Of a DNA stretch of 64,000 nt, positions 13,101 to 23,728 are shown piece after piece. The translations under genes and the position numbers were made by a program. This DNA is from Euphrasia confusa (taxonomy: Eukaryota; Streptophyta; Magnoliopsida; Lamiales; Orobanchaceae), in assembly GCA_954870475.1 (NCBI GenBank), contig OX940957.1, forward strand, positions 40,866,181 to 40,930,180, in the 5' to 3' direction. Below the pieces are notes generated by a model. The model did not search any database. It was given only the letters and a program-made list of their open reading frames with translations, and was not told where the DNA came from. Position 1 is the first letter of the stretch, and each line of letters starts with the position of its first letter.

Positions 13101-14499
13101 AGCTTTGGTCCCCGTTGATGCTCCTCTTATTGACACAGGTGATAGCAAGCAATCAGACCAAGGGTAAATTCTGATTCTCCTAATTAAGTATTCAATGCTC
13201 AGATTGTTCTTCCAATAATTTACGATTTATGTGTTATATATAAAAAGACAAGTCAAATTATTTTTGTAGGTCTACATCAAGTACTACCTTAGGCACTCAG
13301 TTATCTCTCCCTGCTCCTTCAAATACTAACAGCCAGTTGACAACTCCAACGAAACTTGATCCTAAAATAGATCTTTTGAGTGGAGATGATTTCAATTCAC
13401 CAACGTCAAACTCTATGGCTCTTGTTCCCGTGGGACAGCCGCAGCCAGCAAGCCCCGTTGCATCTCAGCAGAATGCGCTTGCTCTTGTTGACATGTTCTC
13501 AGTGAGTAATGGCAATCAGCCATCAAATCCCGTTGGTCAAGCTTATCTTTCGTCTCCTCAATTTCAGCAACAACCGAATTTCAATTCCCCACAGCCTTCG
13601 CTATATCCCAACGTAGCTGTTTCAGGACCCATGGCACCTCAGCAGGATCAATCACTCTACTCGCAGGGCTCTGCTTCTGCCTGGAATGGTCAGATGAACC
13701 AACAACAGCAGCCGCCTTCGCCGGTTTATGGTGTGCATCTCTACTTGATTATTTTCTTGTTATGTCTTTTACCATAAACATATTCACTTTGTTATTCATT
13801 GAGGAAAAAGAAAAAGGAAAAAGGGAATACTTCAAAAGAGTAAAAGAAAAGAAAATGCACTTGTTTTATTTATAAGATTTTTGAAAAGAATTTATTGACA
13901 TCTGAAATGTGTCTGTTTTTTAATGTTCTTTTCTGGTAGAGGCTCAAAGCAGCGCATTTCCCCCTCCGCCATGGGAAGCACAGCTGGACAACAGTCTTCC
14001 TGCCGTTAGCCAGCCTCAGGCGAACCCCATGGGTGGGCCATCACCGAGCGGCACATATCTTCCACCTCAGCAAACCATCCCAAATGACCAAGGGTACAAC
14101 GGTCATATCGCCACCCAGGGTAACCAAATGACGGGTTTGCATCCTTATCCTATGCAGAGTCAACAACCCATGGCTATGGCTTACCCTCAGCCAGTGCAAT
14201 CTGGTGGTTACATGTATCCTCAACAACAGATGTACGGAAACCAGATGGCGGCTGGATACGGATACGGGTATGGATACGGTTATGGCCAGCAACAGCAAAA
14301 TGCACAGTTTATACAGCAAGGCATGTCGGGGTTATCTATGAGGGACGACAGTGGTTTGAGAAATTCGGTTTACTCCACGTCGTCAGGTGTACCTTCTGGA
14401 AGGCCGTCTAAGCCCGAGGACAAGTTATTTGGGGACCTTGTCGATATTTCTAAATTCAAACCGGGGAAAGCGAATCCAGCTAGAGCTGGGAGCATGTGA
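10112..14499 (+). CDS. TOL9: TOM1-like protein (VHS-GAT ubiquitin-binding adaptor), TOL9-like
   Basis: Ten exons, all in phase: 10112-10212, 10676-10754, 11517-11615, 11708-11821, 11916-12076, 12476-12557, 12630-12715, 12972-13163, 13270-13730, 13940-14499; 644 residues. The start ATG gives MVNTMVERATSDLLIGPDWA. Residues about 1-150 form the VHS domain (LLETIVKNCGD, DTWQEAFGGP, YPQYF). Residues about 200-300 form the GAT domain. The rest is a low-complexity Gln/Pro/Ser tail with a GYGYGYGYGYG run and a conserved LFGDLVDISKFKP near the end. TOL proteins bind ubiquitinated cargo at the plasma membrane and early endosome and pass it to ESCRT for vacuolar degradation, including auxin carriers. 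The N-terminus fits the TOL9 branch better than TOL6. The exon 7 acceptor is a tandem TAGCAG, which could insert one Gln. Confidence 0.9.
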
Positions 14500-14969
14500 C
14501 TATAGATGGCTTGTTTTGGCATTTGGGATTTTTTGTTATTTTGTTTACTAACTTGGTTGATGGCTACATAAATATTGTTATTATTATCATTTTCTTTTTT
14601 CAATTTTTGGGGTATTATCACCTTTGTCATATAGTCTCACCGATTTGGGTTGCGTGAATTTTCTCTTTCTTTCCTCGTTCGGTTAATGTTGTTGTATTTG
14701 TTTTGGATTCTTTCGTTGCTAGATTCTGTGTACATACACTGTCATTTAGAAGGAAATAACATTTTTTTTTTAATTTATTTATTTATTATGTTGTGTGATC
14801 TTATAGGCAAGTAAAAAACAAAACTAGACAAGGGAAGAATAATTTGCACTTTAGGAGATCATTTTATTTGTTTCTGACGGTATGCCCACTGTGCAATTTA
14901 ACTGAATTACAGTTGCCAAATTGATAGTCAGCAAAGTATGTTGTTTGCGGAAATGTACTCTTAACCCTC
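14500..14969. other. Convergent 3' untranslated regions
   Basis: Lies between the stop codons of the TOL9-like gene (+) and the alpha/beta hydrolase (-). T-rich and A-rich stretches suit polyadenylation signals on both strands. No other feature is seen. Confidence 0.5.
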
Positions 14970-17527
14970 TCACGGATTGAAGTGTTTATCAAACCAATCG
15001 CTTGCTTGTCTGACCATCGAAGGTGTCATCAGATGCCCGATTCCATCTTCAGCCACCACCTGAAAATAAGGTAAAGCTATGAAAAGTTGAGAACTAATAA
15101 TGTAATTGTAATTTTGAAAGAAAACTGAGATTTTTTCCGTAATTAGAGGATGTTGGGTTGTACACCTTAAAGAATTCAATCAAATTACTCTTTTCATAAA
15201 TCTCTCTTGCTCTTGATTCTGGAAGTTTCAATCCATCCAGTGGACAACGAGGATCTTCTTTGCCTAAAGTTGAATGAATGTGCAAATTCAGGTTAATTAT
15301 AATTACTTCTTTCGGGATAAACAATAAATAATTGTAAAATATGCAGAAACCAACGTAAAAGTGATGAACGTATACCGCACAATATCAGCAGAGGACGTGG
15401 AGCAATCGCAGGCACTGAATAAGGTGAATCAAACTGAGAGTCCAAGCCAGGGGCTATCCTATCCCACACCTATTAAGAAATGCATACACCTATTTTTAAT
15501 ACTTAGCAATCATATGGCGTTTAGCATCAAATGGAGACGAGGATAACACCAATACTGACCTTCTCCACCACTTCTTTATCAATTGCACTTTTTCCCAAGT
15601 CAATTCTTGCTTCTGAAAAACAAGGACAAAAAGTATAATCACCGCGTGTGGGGATATATTTGATGCATTTTTATTTTAAGTTAGAAACAATAACATGAGC
15701 TAAGTTTGGAAGTTTTTGGCCAAAAATTTCCTTGAGTTTTTATAATGACGAAAAAGAGGTTATAATCGAGGTCCCGCCTTCAAATACAGCCTTAATGCTG
15801 TCAACTCGAGCTTTCCACTTGTCATGTTCAATTGCCCACCGAAACCCCTAGAAGTAATTTACAAATGATTGAGAATGCATATAGTAGTATAATTTTTGCT
15901 ACTCTTGAATCAATTCATATTCAAAATACCAACCTGAACACCGATTATAGGTACAACCACCGAATACCGAGTATCAACAGCAGCACCAAACCACGCATGC
16001 ATTCCTGAAAATAATAGACAATCATATATGCGGAAATTCCAAGCTGAAAAAGAAGATTGAATTTTGTATGATACACTCTTAAAAGAGAGTGATTTCACAC
16101 AACCTCCCAAGGATTCACCGGTAATTCCTATCCTGGAAGGGTCCACATCCTCCCTTTCTGTTAGATGATCCGCTAATTTTATCAAGTCCCATGTCTGATA
16201 CATCACATTTGTGCATATATGTCTCGGTTAATTAATACTAGCTAGCAGCACATTAAAACTCCTTGAGATGTTAAACAATGAATTTCAGAAAGCACATTAA
16301 TACCGTATCATATATGAAGGGCATTGTATCGCCTTTTTTCCATGACGAAACCAGAGCCTGCAACATAACACACATGAGCCCAATTATTTTTAACTTAGTT
16401 TATTAATGTGAAGAAAACGATTCAGCAGGCGCACATCTTGGTAAGTTGTCAAGTTTCTTGCACGCTCTCCATGATAACGTGAATCAATGGCTACAGCAAT
16501 ATAATCCCTTGAAGCATATGCCTGAATCCATATAATAATTGCATGGTACAAGCTCTCAGTTCAAGGCCTACTAAGCATCCGATAATCGAAACCATATGTT
16601 GTTTACCTCAAGTAAAGGCCGCAACCACTCTTTGCATTTATGTGTACTGTGTAAGAAGACAACTGTTGGCCTTTTCTTCTTACCGTCGTCTGATTTCAGT
16701 TTCAATAAAATGACAGGCAAGCGTCCTTGCTCCCCCGCCTAATCAGAAATATTCATTTCAAGTGTAGAAGGATAATTGGAATAACATGCATAATTTGAAT
16801 CACATTCCTTACTAGTTATTACAATACCTCGGTTGTCAGGTAAAAGTTCTCCTCTATAAGCAGCTCCTTAAAGTTTGGAATCTCTTTCTTCGGACAAGAC
16901 TCCATCACCTACATATATCACCACAGGCCGTTGTATAAGAATGACAGGTTCTGAGACAAACCTTATAACATAACAAACATGATTCTAAGCAGTTTTCAAC
17001 CTCGCTGAAGGTTGGCTTGGGAGTTTCTTGAAATAACGGTTCTCGTACAGGTCGAGCATTTTCAATAGAAAGGGGGACTGCAAAAATTGAATAAACCAAA
17101 TCAGAACAACACATCAAACACCTGGATTTCTCATACATTTCATTCATAAAACACCTATTGCCATTGGTATTTGATGGGTACAATTTGGTTCAATCATAAA
17201 GGTCTATTTCCCTGTTATTTGGTATCAGCCATTGCTGAACCGCAATAACACCTAACCAATGATAATACCATCCTCATCAAATTCTAGCAAGCTTCACCGG
17301 AGTCAACGGGTCAACTCAAAATACAGCAAATTTTCAAAACCAAAAAACAAGCACGCCGAGCGTAAGCGAAGGCGGCGAGAAATTAAAGAGGGAAAAAGCA
17401 TTTACGACATAGCAGTAACGGTGGAGAGAGAAATAAAAAAGGACGTGCAGAGATTACCTTCGGCGGTGCGGCGACTGCGGAGGAGTTGCAGAAGCTCGGA
17501 GCGGAAATTATCGCCGGAATATTCCAT
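14970..17527 (-). CDS. Alpha/beta hydrolase (serine esterase/peptidase-like)
   Basis: Thirteen exons on the minus strand, all phases consistent: 17458-17527, 17001-17077, 16828-16908, 16607-16738, 16435-16521, 16304-16357, 16104-16194, 15934-16004, 15778-15847, 15560-15612, 15376-15469, 15166-15263 and 14970-15059; 355 residues. It starts MEYSGDNFRSELLQLLRSRR. Seen: the strand-turn VVFLHSTHKCKEW, the nucleophile elbow GESLGG (Ser), a likely catalytic Asp in GKEDPRC, and a likely catalytic His in GIGHLM. The family hydrolyses ester or amide bonds. No signal peptide is evident, so cytosolic location is inferred. Substrate unknown. Intron 9 appears to use a GC donor (GAAG then GCGGGA), because the only in-frame join makes VFEEARIDLGK. 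Some homologues carry a dienelactone hydrolase or acetyl-xylan-esterase label. Confidence 0.88.
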
Positions 17528-18318
17528 TCTCAGATCGGTCGAGATCGGTGATCTTCGTTGCTGCGTTCAGGAACAAATTCGTAAAGCTGGCAGAAGCAGG
17601 TGACGGTGTATGTATGAGCTCGAACGTGCGGGGTGGTGCTTGGCACGTGCGATACTGATGCCATCATTATGATCGGAGCGAGCGCCGAATAGAAAGGGAA
17701 TCTTTTTTTCTTCGACTGCTCATTTTATTTTATTTATGAAAACGAACCGATTGAAAAATATTTTCGCAGCTCATTTTATTTTATTATATTAATTTTTAAT
17801 AAAAAATAAAAAAATAGAATTATTTATTTTTATTTAAAATTAATGTATTAAAGTACTAACAAAAGTAAGAATTTTTATTAATTAAAAATAATATTTTTTT
17901 ATGAGAGACATATACGAAAAAAAAACCCATGCAAATCAGACAAATTCATATTCTAATAATGTGAAAAAATAAAATAATATTAGTACATTACTAATTAATA
18001 TTACAAAAACAAGATTTATACCTATCGGCAGTATTATAAAACAACAACTAGATGTCGAAACAAACTAGTTTTATAACATTTACACCCTATAAATACTGCT
18101 TATTACATACAAGTCCCTTAAGTTAATAGCAATTATAATTAAACAATAATCCTCACAAGGTCCTTACTTTTGGACCCATGGTGTCTCATAAAAATCTCAT
18201 CTCCTCTGGAACAAAATGGTTTAACCACCTTGCAAAGTGTACATGTAGACGACTTTGATCTCTCGTCTACTCGATTTCCTGTTCTACTTTCCTTTCTGCA
18301 AAATGTACGCATTCAAAA
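17528..18318. other. Intergenic: 5' side of the hydrolase, 3' side of the TCX gene
   Basis: The first 120 bases are GC-rich leader or promoter of the hydrolase. The remainder is AT-rich with no gene seen. Bases just below 18319 are presumably the 3' UTR of the TCX-like gene. Confidence 0.4.
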
Positions 18319-20785
18319 TTATCGAAATCGAGGAGTGGTTTGTAATTTTCTTAAAATCGAGGAGGCAAAATCACCTTCTATGGAGCCGCAAGTGATGATC
18401 CTGTTTAGAAAACTGCGGAAGCTGTTCAAGACAAGCCTCTCCTGTTCGACGTACAGCTGGTCGAGATCATGGGTGGATTTCGGCTTCGTATTTGCAGCAA
18501 TGTTAGATTCTGTAGTAGTCGATGGAGCCTTGACTTCCATAAACATCGTGTCTTGTTCATCGCACATTAGAGCAAGAGTTGCTGGAGACAAAGGTCTTCC
18601 GTCTCGAATACCAAAGTCATCGGAATCTGCGTTGGCTTGGTTTTGATCATCTTTAGCCCCAGTCACATCTGTGCAATTTCCCAGGTTCTTATCTTCTGAT
18701 AAAATACGAACATTGGATCAGAGAAATATTAGTTTTCTCTTAAAATCGATGACTTCCTTTTTTTAAATAAATAATTGCACAACAAAATACTAAAATAACT
18801 TCATTTAATTCGCTTTGTATAAATCCTTCCAAATGGGCTTTAATCACATAACAGACACTATAACGAAACGATACGAACAATGTAAAGAGTTCATAAATTA
18901 TAATTTCTTAAACTATGAAACCTACTTGAAAAATTCTGAGCTGCTTCTGCGGAAACTTCAACCAAAAGCGTGCATAAGTCCTTCACATCTCGTAATTGGA
19001 GGATCCCACCCAAAGGAGATCTTCATTCGTAATTACAATTTTAGAAAGTACAAATATACGACTAAAAACAGTATTTAAAAAATTACCTGTAGGAAGGTTT
19101 AGAAAGTCCTACTAATGCAGCATCTTGTTTAGATTGGTTTAGAGAGAATGGGAAGTTAGAGGCATCAGATGTCGAACACTTTTCCTGATTACACAAACAT
19201 AGAATCACCATTAGAATGAAAAAGGAAATTACACTACAGACAATAATAATAAACACGTTGCATTGGGAAATTTGTCAATGGCATATACTACAAATAATCT
19301 CGAATCGTACAAAAAGTCAAATAATAATTGTTATAATAATTAATACTAATAAATAAAGAGTTTGCGTTTAGATTTTAGTAAGAACACCTGATGAAATTGT
19401 GGAGGCCAGCTAATTTGTTTATTATTAGTAGCCATCCCGAAAACAATTTGTTGATTTTTACTCTTCTTGCTTGGAGACCCAATGGCTCCGTTAATGGCGG
19501 CATTGGCGGCCTGTTGCAAAACTGCAATCGAATTCGATGGATACTGATTAAAATGAGCCTTCCTCTCTTCACTTCCTTCGAAGTTTTTGCAGTCCATGCA
19601 TTTACATTTATCCGAGCATAGAATGTTGGCCTGGAAGCACTCGCAGTACCTTTTCAGACATCCCGATTTCTTACAATTGCATCCTTTATTGTGCTCGACC
19701 TGAATTTAATGGATCGATAGAATCACGTTAATGATCATTAAATGTAATCAAAGGTATCTTAACTATTAAACTATAATTATAACAACGGTATTCCATCAAA
19801 GACAAACGTGGTTACATACACCACCATCTGTGACTCCATGTGGACTGCTAGCAATCTTTGGTCTGAAAGCATTGGGATTTCTCTCCAAAATCGCATCGAT
19901 CGATCCCTTCCTATCAGCCTCGTGTTCAATTTTATTGTGACAATTTATGCAATTACACCCATCGCAGTAAACCCCAGAGGCGAAGCACTCACAGTACCTG
20001 TCGATCATTACAACCATTATACCCCAAGAGTGAAAACCAGTACTATACAGCAAAAACTAATCAGAGAGATTTACTTACAACTTCAAGCATCTAGAATTCT
20101 TGCAATTGCACTGCTTCTGCTTCTTGGGAGTGCCATCATTCGGTTCAAGATTACATTTTTCTCTTGCTTTCGGGGACTCCATCTTCCTGAAATATCACAT
20201 TATTATTTTTTATACGTCGTCCCTTTTGTTTCGAAAAAATAACAGAAATCAGCATATCCATTTCGCCCATCTATCTTAATCGCTTAGTCTATGATAATTC
20301 AAATCTCAATGAACATAATCACGAAATCTTTATTATTAAAAAAAACGAACTTATCAAACTTCCAACTCATAATTTCCCAAAACTTACAGCAATGGATGCA
20401 ATGCAGGCTTAGGCGGTGGAGCTTTGTTCGCCGGAGCAGCAGGGGACTTAGCCGGGGGCGGCGGCATCGGAGGAAGTTCCCGCTGAGGGGACTTTGGCGG
20501 CATCACCATTTTCCGAGGGGGCAATTTCGTCTGCGGCGGCGGCAGCGGAGGATCCGCCGTCGTCCGCGGAGGCGATTGGCAGCTCGGGGGCGCCTGCGCT
20601 TGCTTCGACTGAGCCAGCGCGAGCAATTTGGACTGCAGCTGAGCCTGCGGGTGCTCCGGCAGTATCATGCTCCCCCTCGCGTGAGCATTTTCCACGGCCT
20701 TGAAATTAACCGTGAAATCCAGCTGCCTCACCACCGCCGCCGCGGCCGGAGACACTGTTCCCGCCGCCGTCTCGCCCTGCTCCAT
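18319..20785 (-). CDS. Tesmin/TSO1-like CXC-domain protein (TCX5/TCX6-like, CPP family)
   Basis: Seven exons on the minus strand: 20388-20785, 20079-20186, 19820-19997, 19388-19699, 19087-19184, 18926-19020, 18319-18695; 521 residues. The start MEQGETAAG at 20785 is chosen because RQLDFT follows at the usual distance. An in-frame upstream ATG at 20848 would add 21 residues with no family resemblance. Residues about 1-130 are Pro/Ala-rich. Then come two cysteine-rich CXC repeats, CNCKNSRCLKLYCECF and CNCKKSGCLKRYCECF. They are joined by a conserved linker with RNPNAFRPKI. CXC domains bind zinc and CHR-like DNA. TCX5/6 are nuclear repressors in the plant DREAM complex, controlling cell-cycle and DNA-methylation genes. 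The C-terminal exon (SPATLALMCDEQDTMF) is also typical. A lab-neutral name is CPP-family factor. Confidence 0.9.
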
Positions 20786-22904
20786 CAATCCAATTATAAA
20801 TTGAGCAATCCTCCCCCGAAAAAAAATCAATTGATTTTCAAAAATCAAAAAAGGAAACGTTAAAATTCGAATATCGATTCTCGTCGAATTTCGATCGGAG
20901 AAAAAAGAGGGAGATGGATTCCGCGGGAATGCCGTCGAAAATCGAATCCCAATTCGGGGAAGAAGCCAGTGCTCTCTAGGGTTAGAGTTGGAGAAGGGGA
21001 TTGAGAATTTTTAGAGAGAGAAAGTAGAGAGATGGGTGTTTTAATGGAGTTGCTGCAAACTGTGATCCCCTTCGATTTTATTTGAAAATTTAAATTTTGC
21101 ACAAAAAAATTATTTATGGTCCAGATGAAAGGTAGGGTTTCGTGGACGGAAGGATTGAGATGCCGTTTCTCTCCATTGGAAGAGCGTACAGTTCCGTGCA
21201 ATTCACATTTGAAATTATGAAAATGTGTTTTTTTTTTTCTTAAATACGAAAAAATATGTACTCTCTTTCTTTTCGTTTAAAATGTTTCACAATAATATTT
21301 ATTATATATTTAAAAAAATGTCAATATGAAAGTAATTAATTTATAGTTACACTTTATAATTTATTTTTAATAATTTCCCAAACTAAATAAAATTTTCCAT
21401 TTAATAAAATAGATAATTCTTACTTTTTTATTTTAAAAGATAAATTTACTTTTAATTTATTACTTATTTTTAAAAATTTATTCACAAGTACTTAATTTGT
21501 TAATTTAAAAATTATTTTTATCCTTAATTTTTTCTCTAAAATTTTATTAAACTAATTTTTTTTAATCTTTGTAATCAGACATAAGTATGTGATTATTAGT
21601 CCGACATAGAGAGCGAATAATTTTACTTTATTTTTTTCAAATACATTTTGTAACTTTTATTAAATGATTTATTTATTCACAATAACTTGAGAAAATCAAG
21701 GTGGACCATGTTACATTTATTTTTGAATTAATTTAAAAATATTAAATACACGTTGGCCTTGTGTGAGTTTTTAACTTTTTCATTATATTTTTTAATAAAT
21801 ATTAAATTTCTTGCAACGAAAAACAAATTGAAAATTAAAAAATTTACATCAGTTGTTACTAGTTAAAGTAACTCTAAACTTTTTATAGTGGATGCTAAAA
21901 TTTATTCACAATTCACATTAATGTTATAGAAATATTCGATTAAATTGTTATTATTCACGTGTAAATAGATAAGAACTTAATTAATATATTCAAATCATGA
22001 ATGAATTTTTGATTATTATATTATTACTATTATTATTAAAGCAGCACATCAATTGGAGAAAAAGCACCGGATAGAGTAATTGCGAAAAGCATAGTCAAAG
22101 TAGGCTAGGAAAATTCCAAAGGGGGCTGGAATACCAAAAATGACCTCAATTTTGGCGCAAAAAATGTGATAGTTAGATACATTTGCGTGACACATGGACG
22201 GTTGAGATTTGTTTTATTTATTTAAGGGCTTTTTTTCTTAATTAATCAGAATGTGGGGCCTATTGTTGTCTGGGGTTCAAATTTTGAATTCAAAAAATTA
22301 AAAAAATAAAATTAGTCCGAACACATTTTTCGGAATTAACAAATTATTATTTTATTAAGAGGTTTTCCTAAAAATCTCTTATTTTAATTTGATAATTAAA
22401 TTAATTCATTAATATTGGATACAAAATTATTTTTGAAAAATATGTTTTTTTCTGAGTATTTATATTGTACTCCGTATATACTAAATAAAAATTATTTTTC
22501 ATATTTCTATAATTAGTATGTTGTACTTGTACTGATATCAATAAATTAATATTTCATGCTTGTATGTGTTTATATTTATCTCTAAAAAATACAATACAAA
22601 TAAAAGTACAAGAAGATCACTGAATGCATTATACAATGCTACCTCTTTTACAAATTAACATTCATTTTTTTTACAAAAAATAAATGAAGAAATTTCATAT
22701 TAAAATTATAAACGTAATCGATAATTTATAATATATTCTATATATGATATTCACATCGATTTATAATAATTAAAATTTTCATTCTTTTCAAATAGAGGAA
22801 ATACGTGTAGTCTTACATTAAATAATTAATAAGTTTTTTTTTTATAAAATGAGAGACGAGAAACTCCACCCTTACCTGATCGGAAATCCCTCGATCACCA
22901 CATG
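20786..22904. other. TCX promoter side and long AT-rich intergenic region
   Basis: 20786-21060 probably holds the leader and promoter of the TCX-like gene. From 21200 to 22900 the sequence is AT-rich with poly-A/T runs. No gene, tRNA or complete mobile element was recognised. Confidence 0.4.
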
Positions 22905-23728
22905 CACTACAAAAAATTCGCAGAGATCCCCTACGGGAATTTCCTACGGCTTTTTCCCCGTAGGGTTCCCTACGGCATTCCTTACGATCCCATCCGTAGG
23001 AATGCCTAGGGCTGGAAACGAGCCGAGCCGAGTCGAGTTTTGAACTTATCGAGCCGGCTCGCATAAATTTTACACATGCTCGAACTCGAGCTCGAGCTCG
23101 ACGAGCCAAGCATTATGGGGCTCGAGCTCGGCTCGCAAACAATATTGGAAACTCGAGCTCGGCTCGTTCGAGCAGCTCGGGCTCGGCTCGTTCAAGCAAC
23201 TCGGGCTCGGTTCGTTCGAGCAGCTCGGGATTGGCTCGTTTCTCAAGCTTTCGATCAGTAGATTTGAGGCAATGGTTATTTTTCTCGTGGTAGCTCCATA
23301 CTACTGTAAAATTAAATTACAAAATGTCTATAAAGATTTTATGTGATAGTTTGTTAAAATCGAAAAGAACATCCAATAAAAGTGAAATGAGGAAAGTGAA
23401 AAAAAGATTAGGATTTGAATTAATATTATATATATATTAGAGATATTTTAATAAAAACATATTTATTCGAGCTGCTCGCGAGCAGCTCGTGAGCATAAAA
23501 ACTAGGCTCGAGCTCGAGCTCGTAAAAAACTCGAGTAGCTCGAGCTCGACTCGAGCTCGAGTTTGACCGAGCTCGAGCCGAGCGTTGACTCGAGCTGCTC
23601 ACGAGCGCTCGCGAGCAGCTCGGCTCATTTCCAGCCCTAGGGATGCCTCCTGTAGGAAATCCTCGTAGGGGACTGCGCGCGCGCATAACTTTCCTCCAAG
23701 ATTTGCCGTAGGGGAATTGTTTTTTTTC
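22905..23728. mobile_element. CACTA-like non-autonomous element remnant, interrupted by a nested hAT-like element
   Basis: The left end is CACTACAAAAAATTCGC followed by repeated CCTACGG/CCGTAGG motifs in both orientations (22930-23000). After the nested insertion the same motifs resume in the complementary sense (23650-23720) and run to AATTGTTTTTTTT at about 23728. CACTA elements end in CACTA and carry subterminal repeats of this kind. The right end lacks a clear TAGTG and no 3-bp target duplication is visible, so the terminus is eroded. Without the insertion the element would be only about 190 bp. Confidence 0.55.
23007..23639. mobile_element. hAT-like CTCGAG-rich inverted-repeat element, copy 1
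   Basis: Element of 633 bp with ends TAGGGCTGGAAACGAGCCGA and its near reverse complement. It is bounded by 8-bp direct repeats GGAATGCC (22999-23006) and GGGATGCC (23640-23647), differing at one base. The terminal 250 bases on each side are built from GAGCTCGAGCTCG and GAGCAGCTCG motifs that are self-complementary. The middle is AT-rich. An 8-bp duplication with TAGGG termini points to the hAT superfamily. No transposase. A second copy lies at 55081. Confidence 0.75.

Noticed and set aside
20291..20863. Plus-strand Arg-rich frame opposite TCX exon 1
   Set aside because: Low-complexity shadow of the Pro/Ala-rich coding exon on the other strand.
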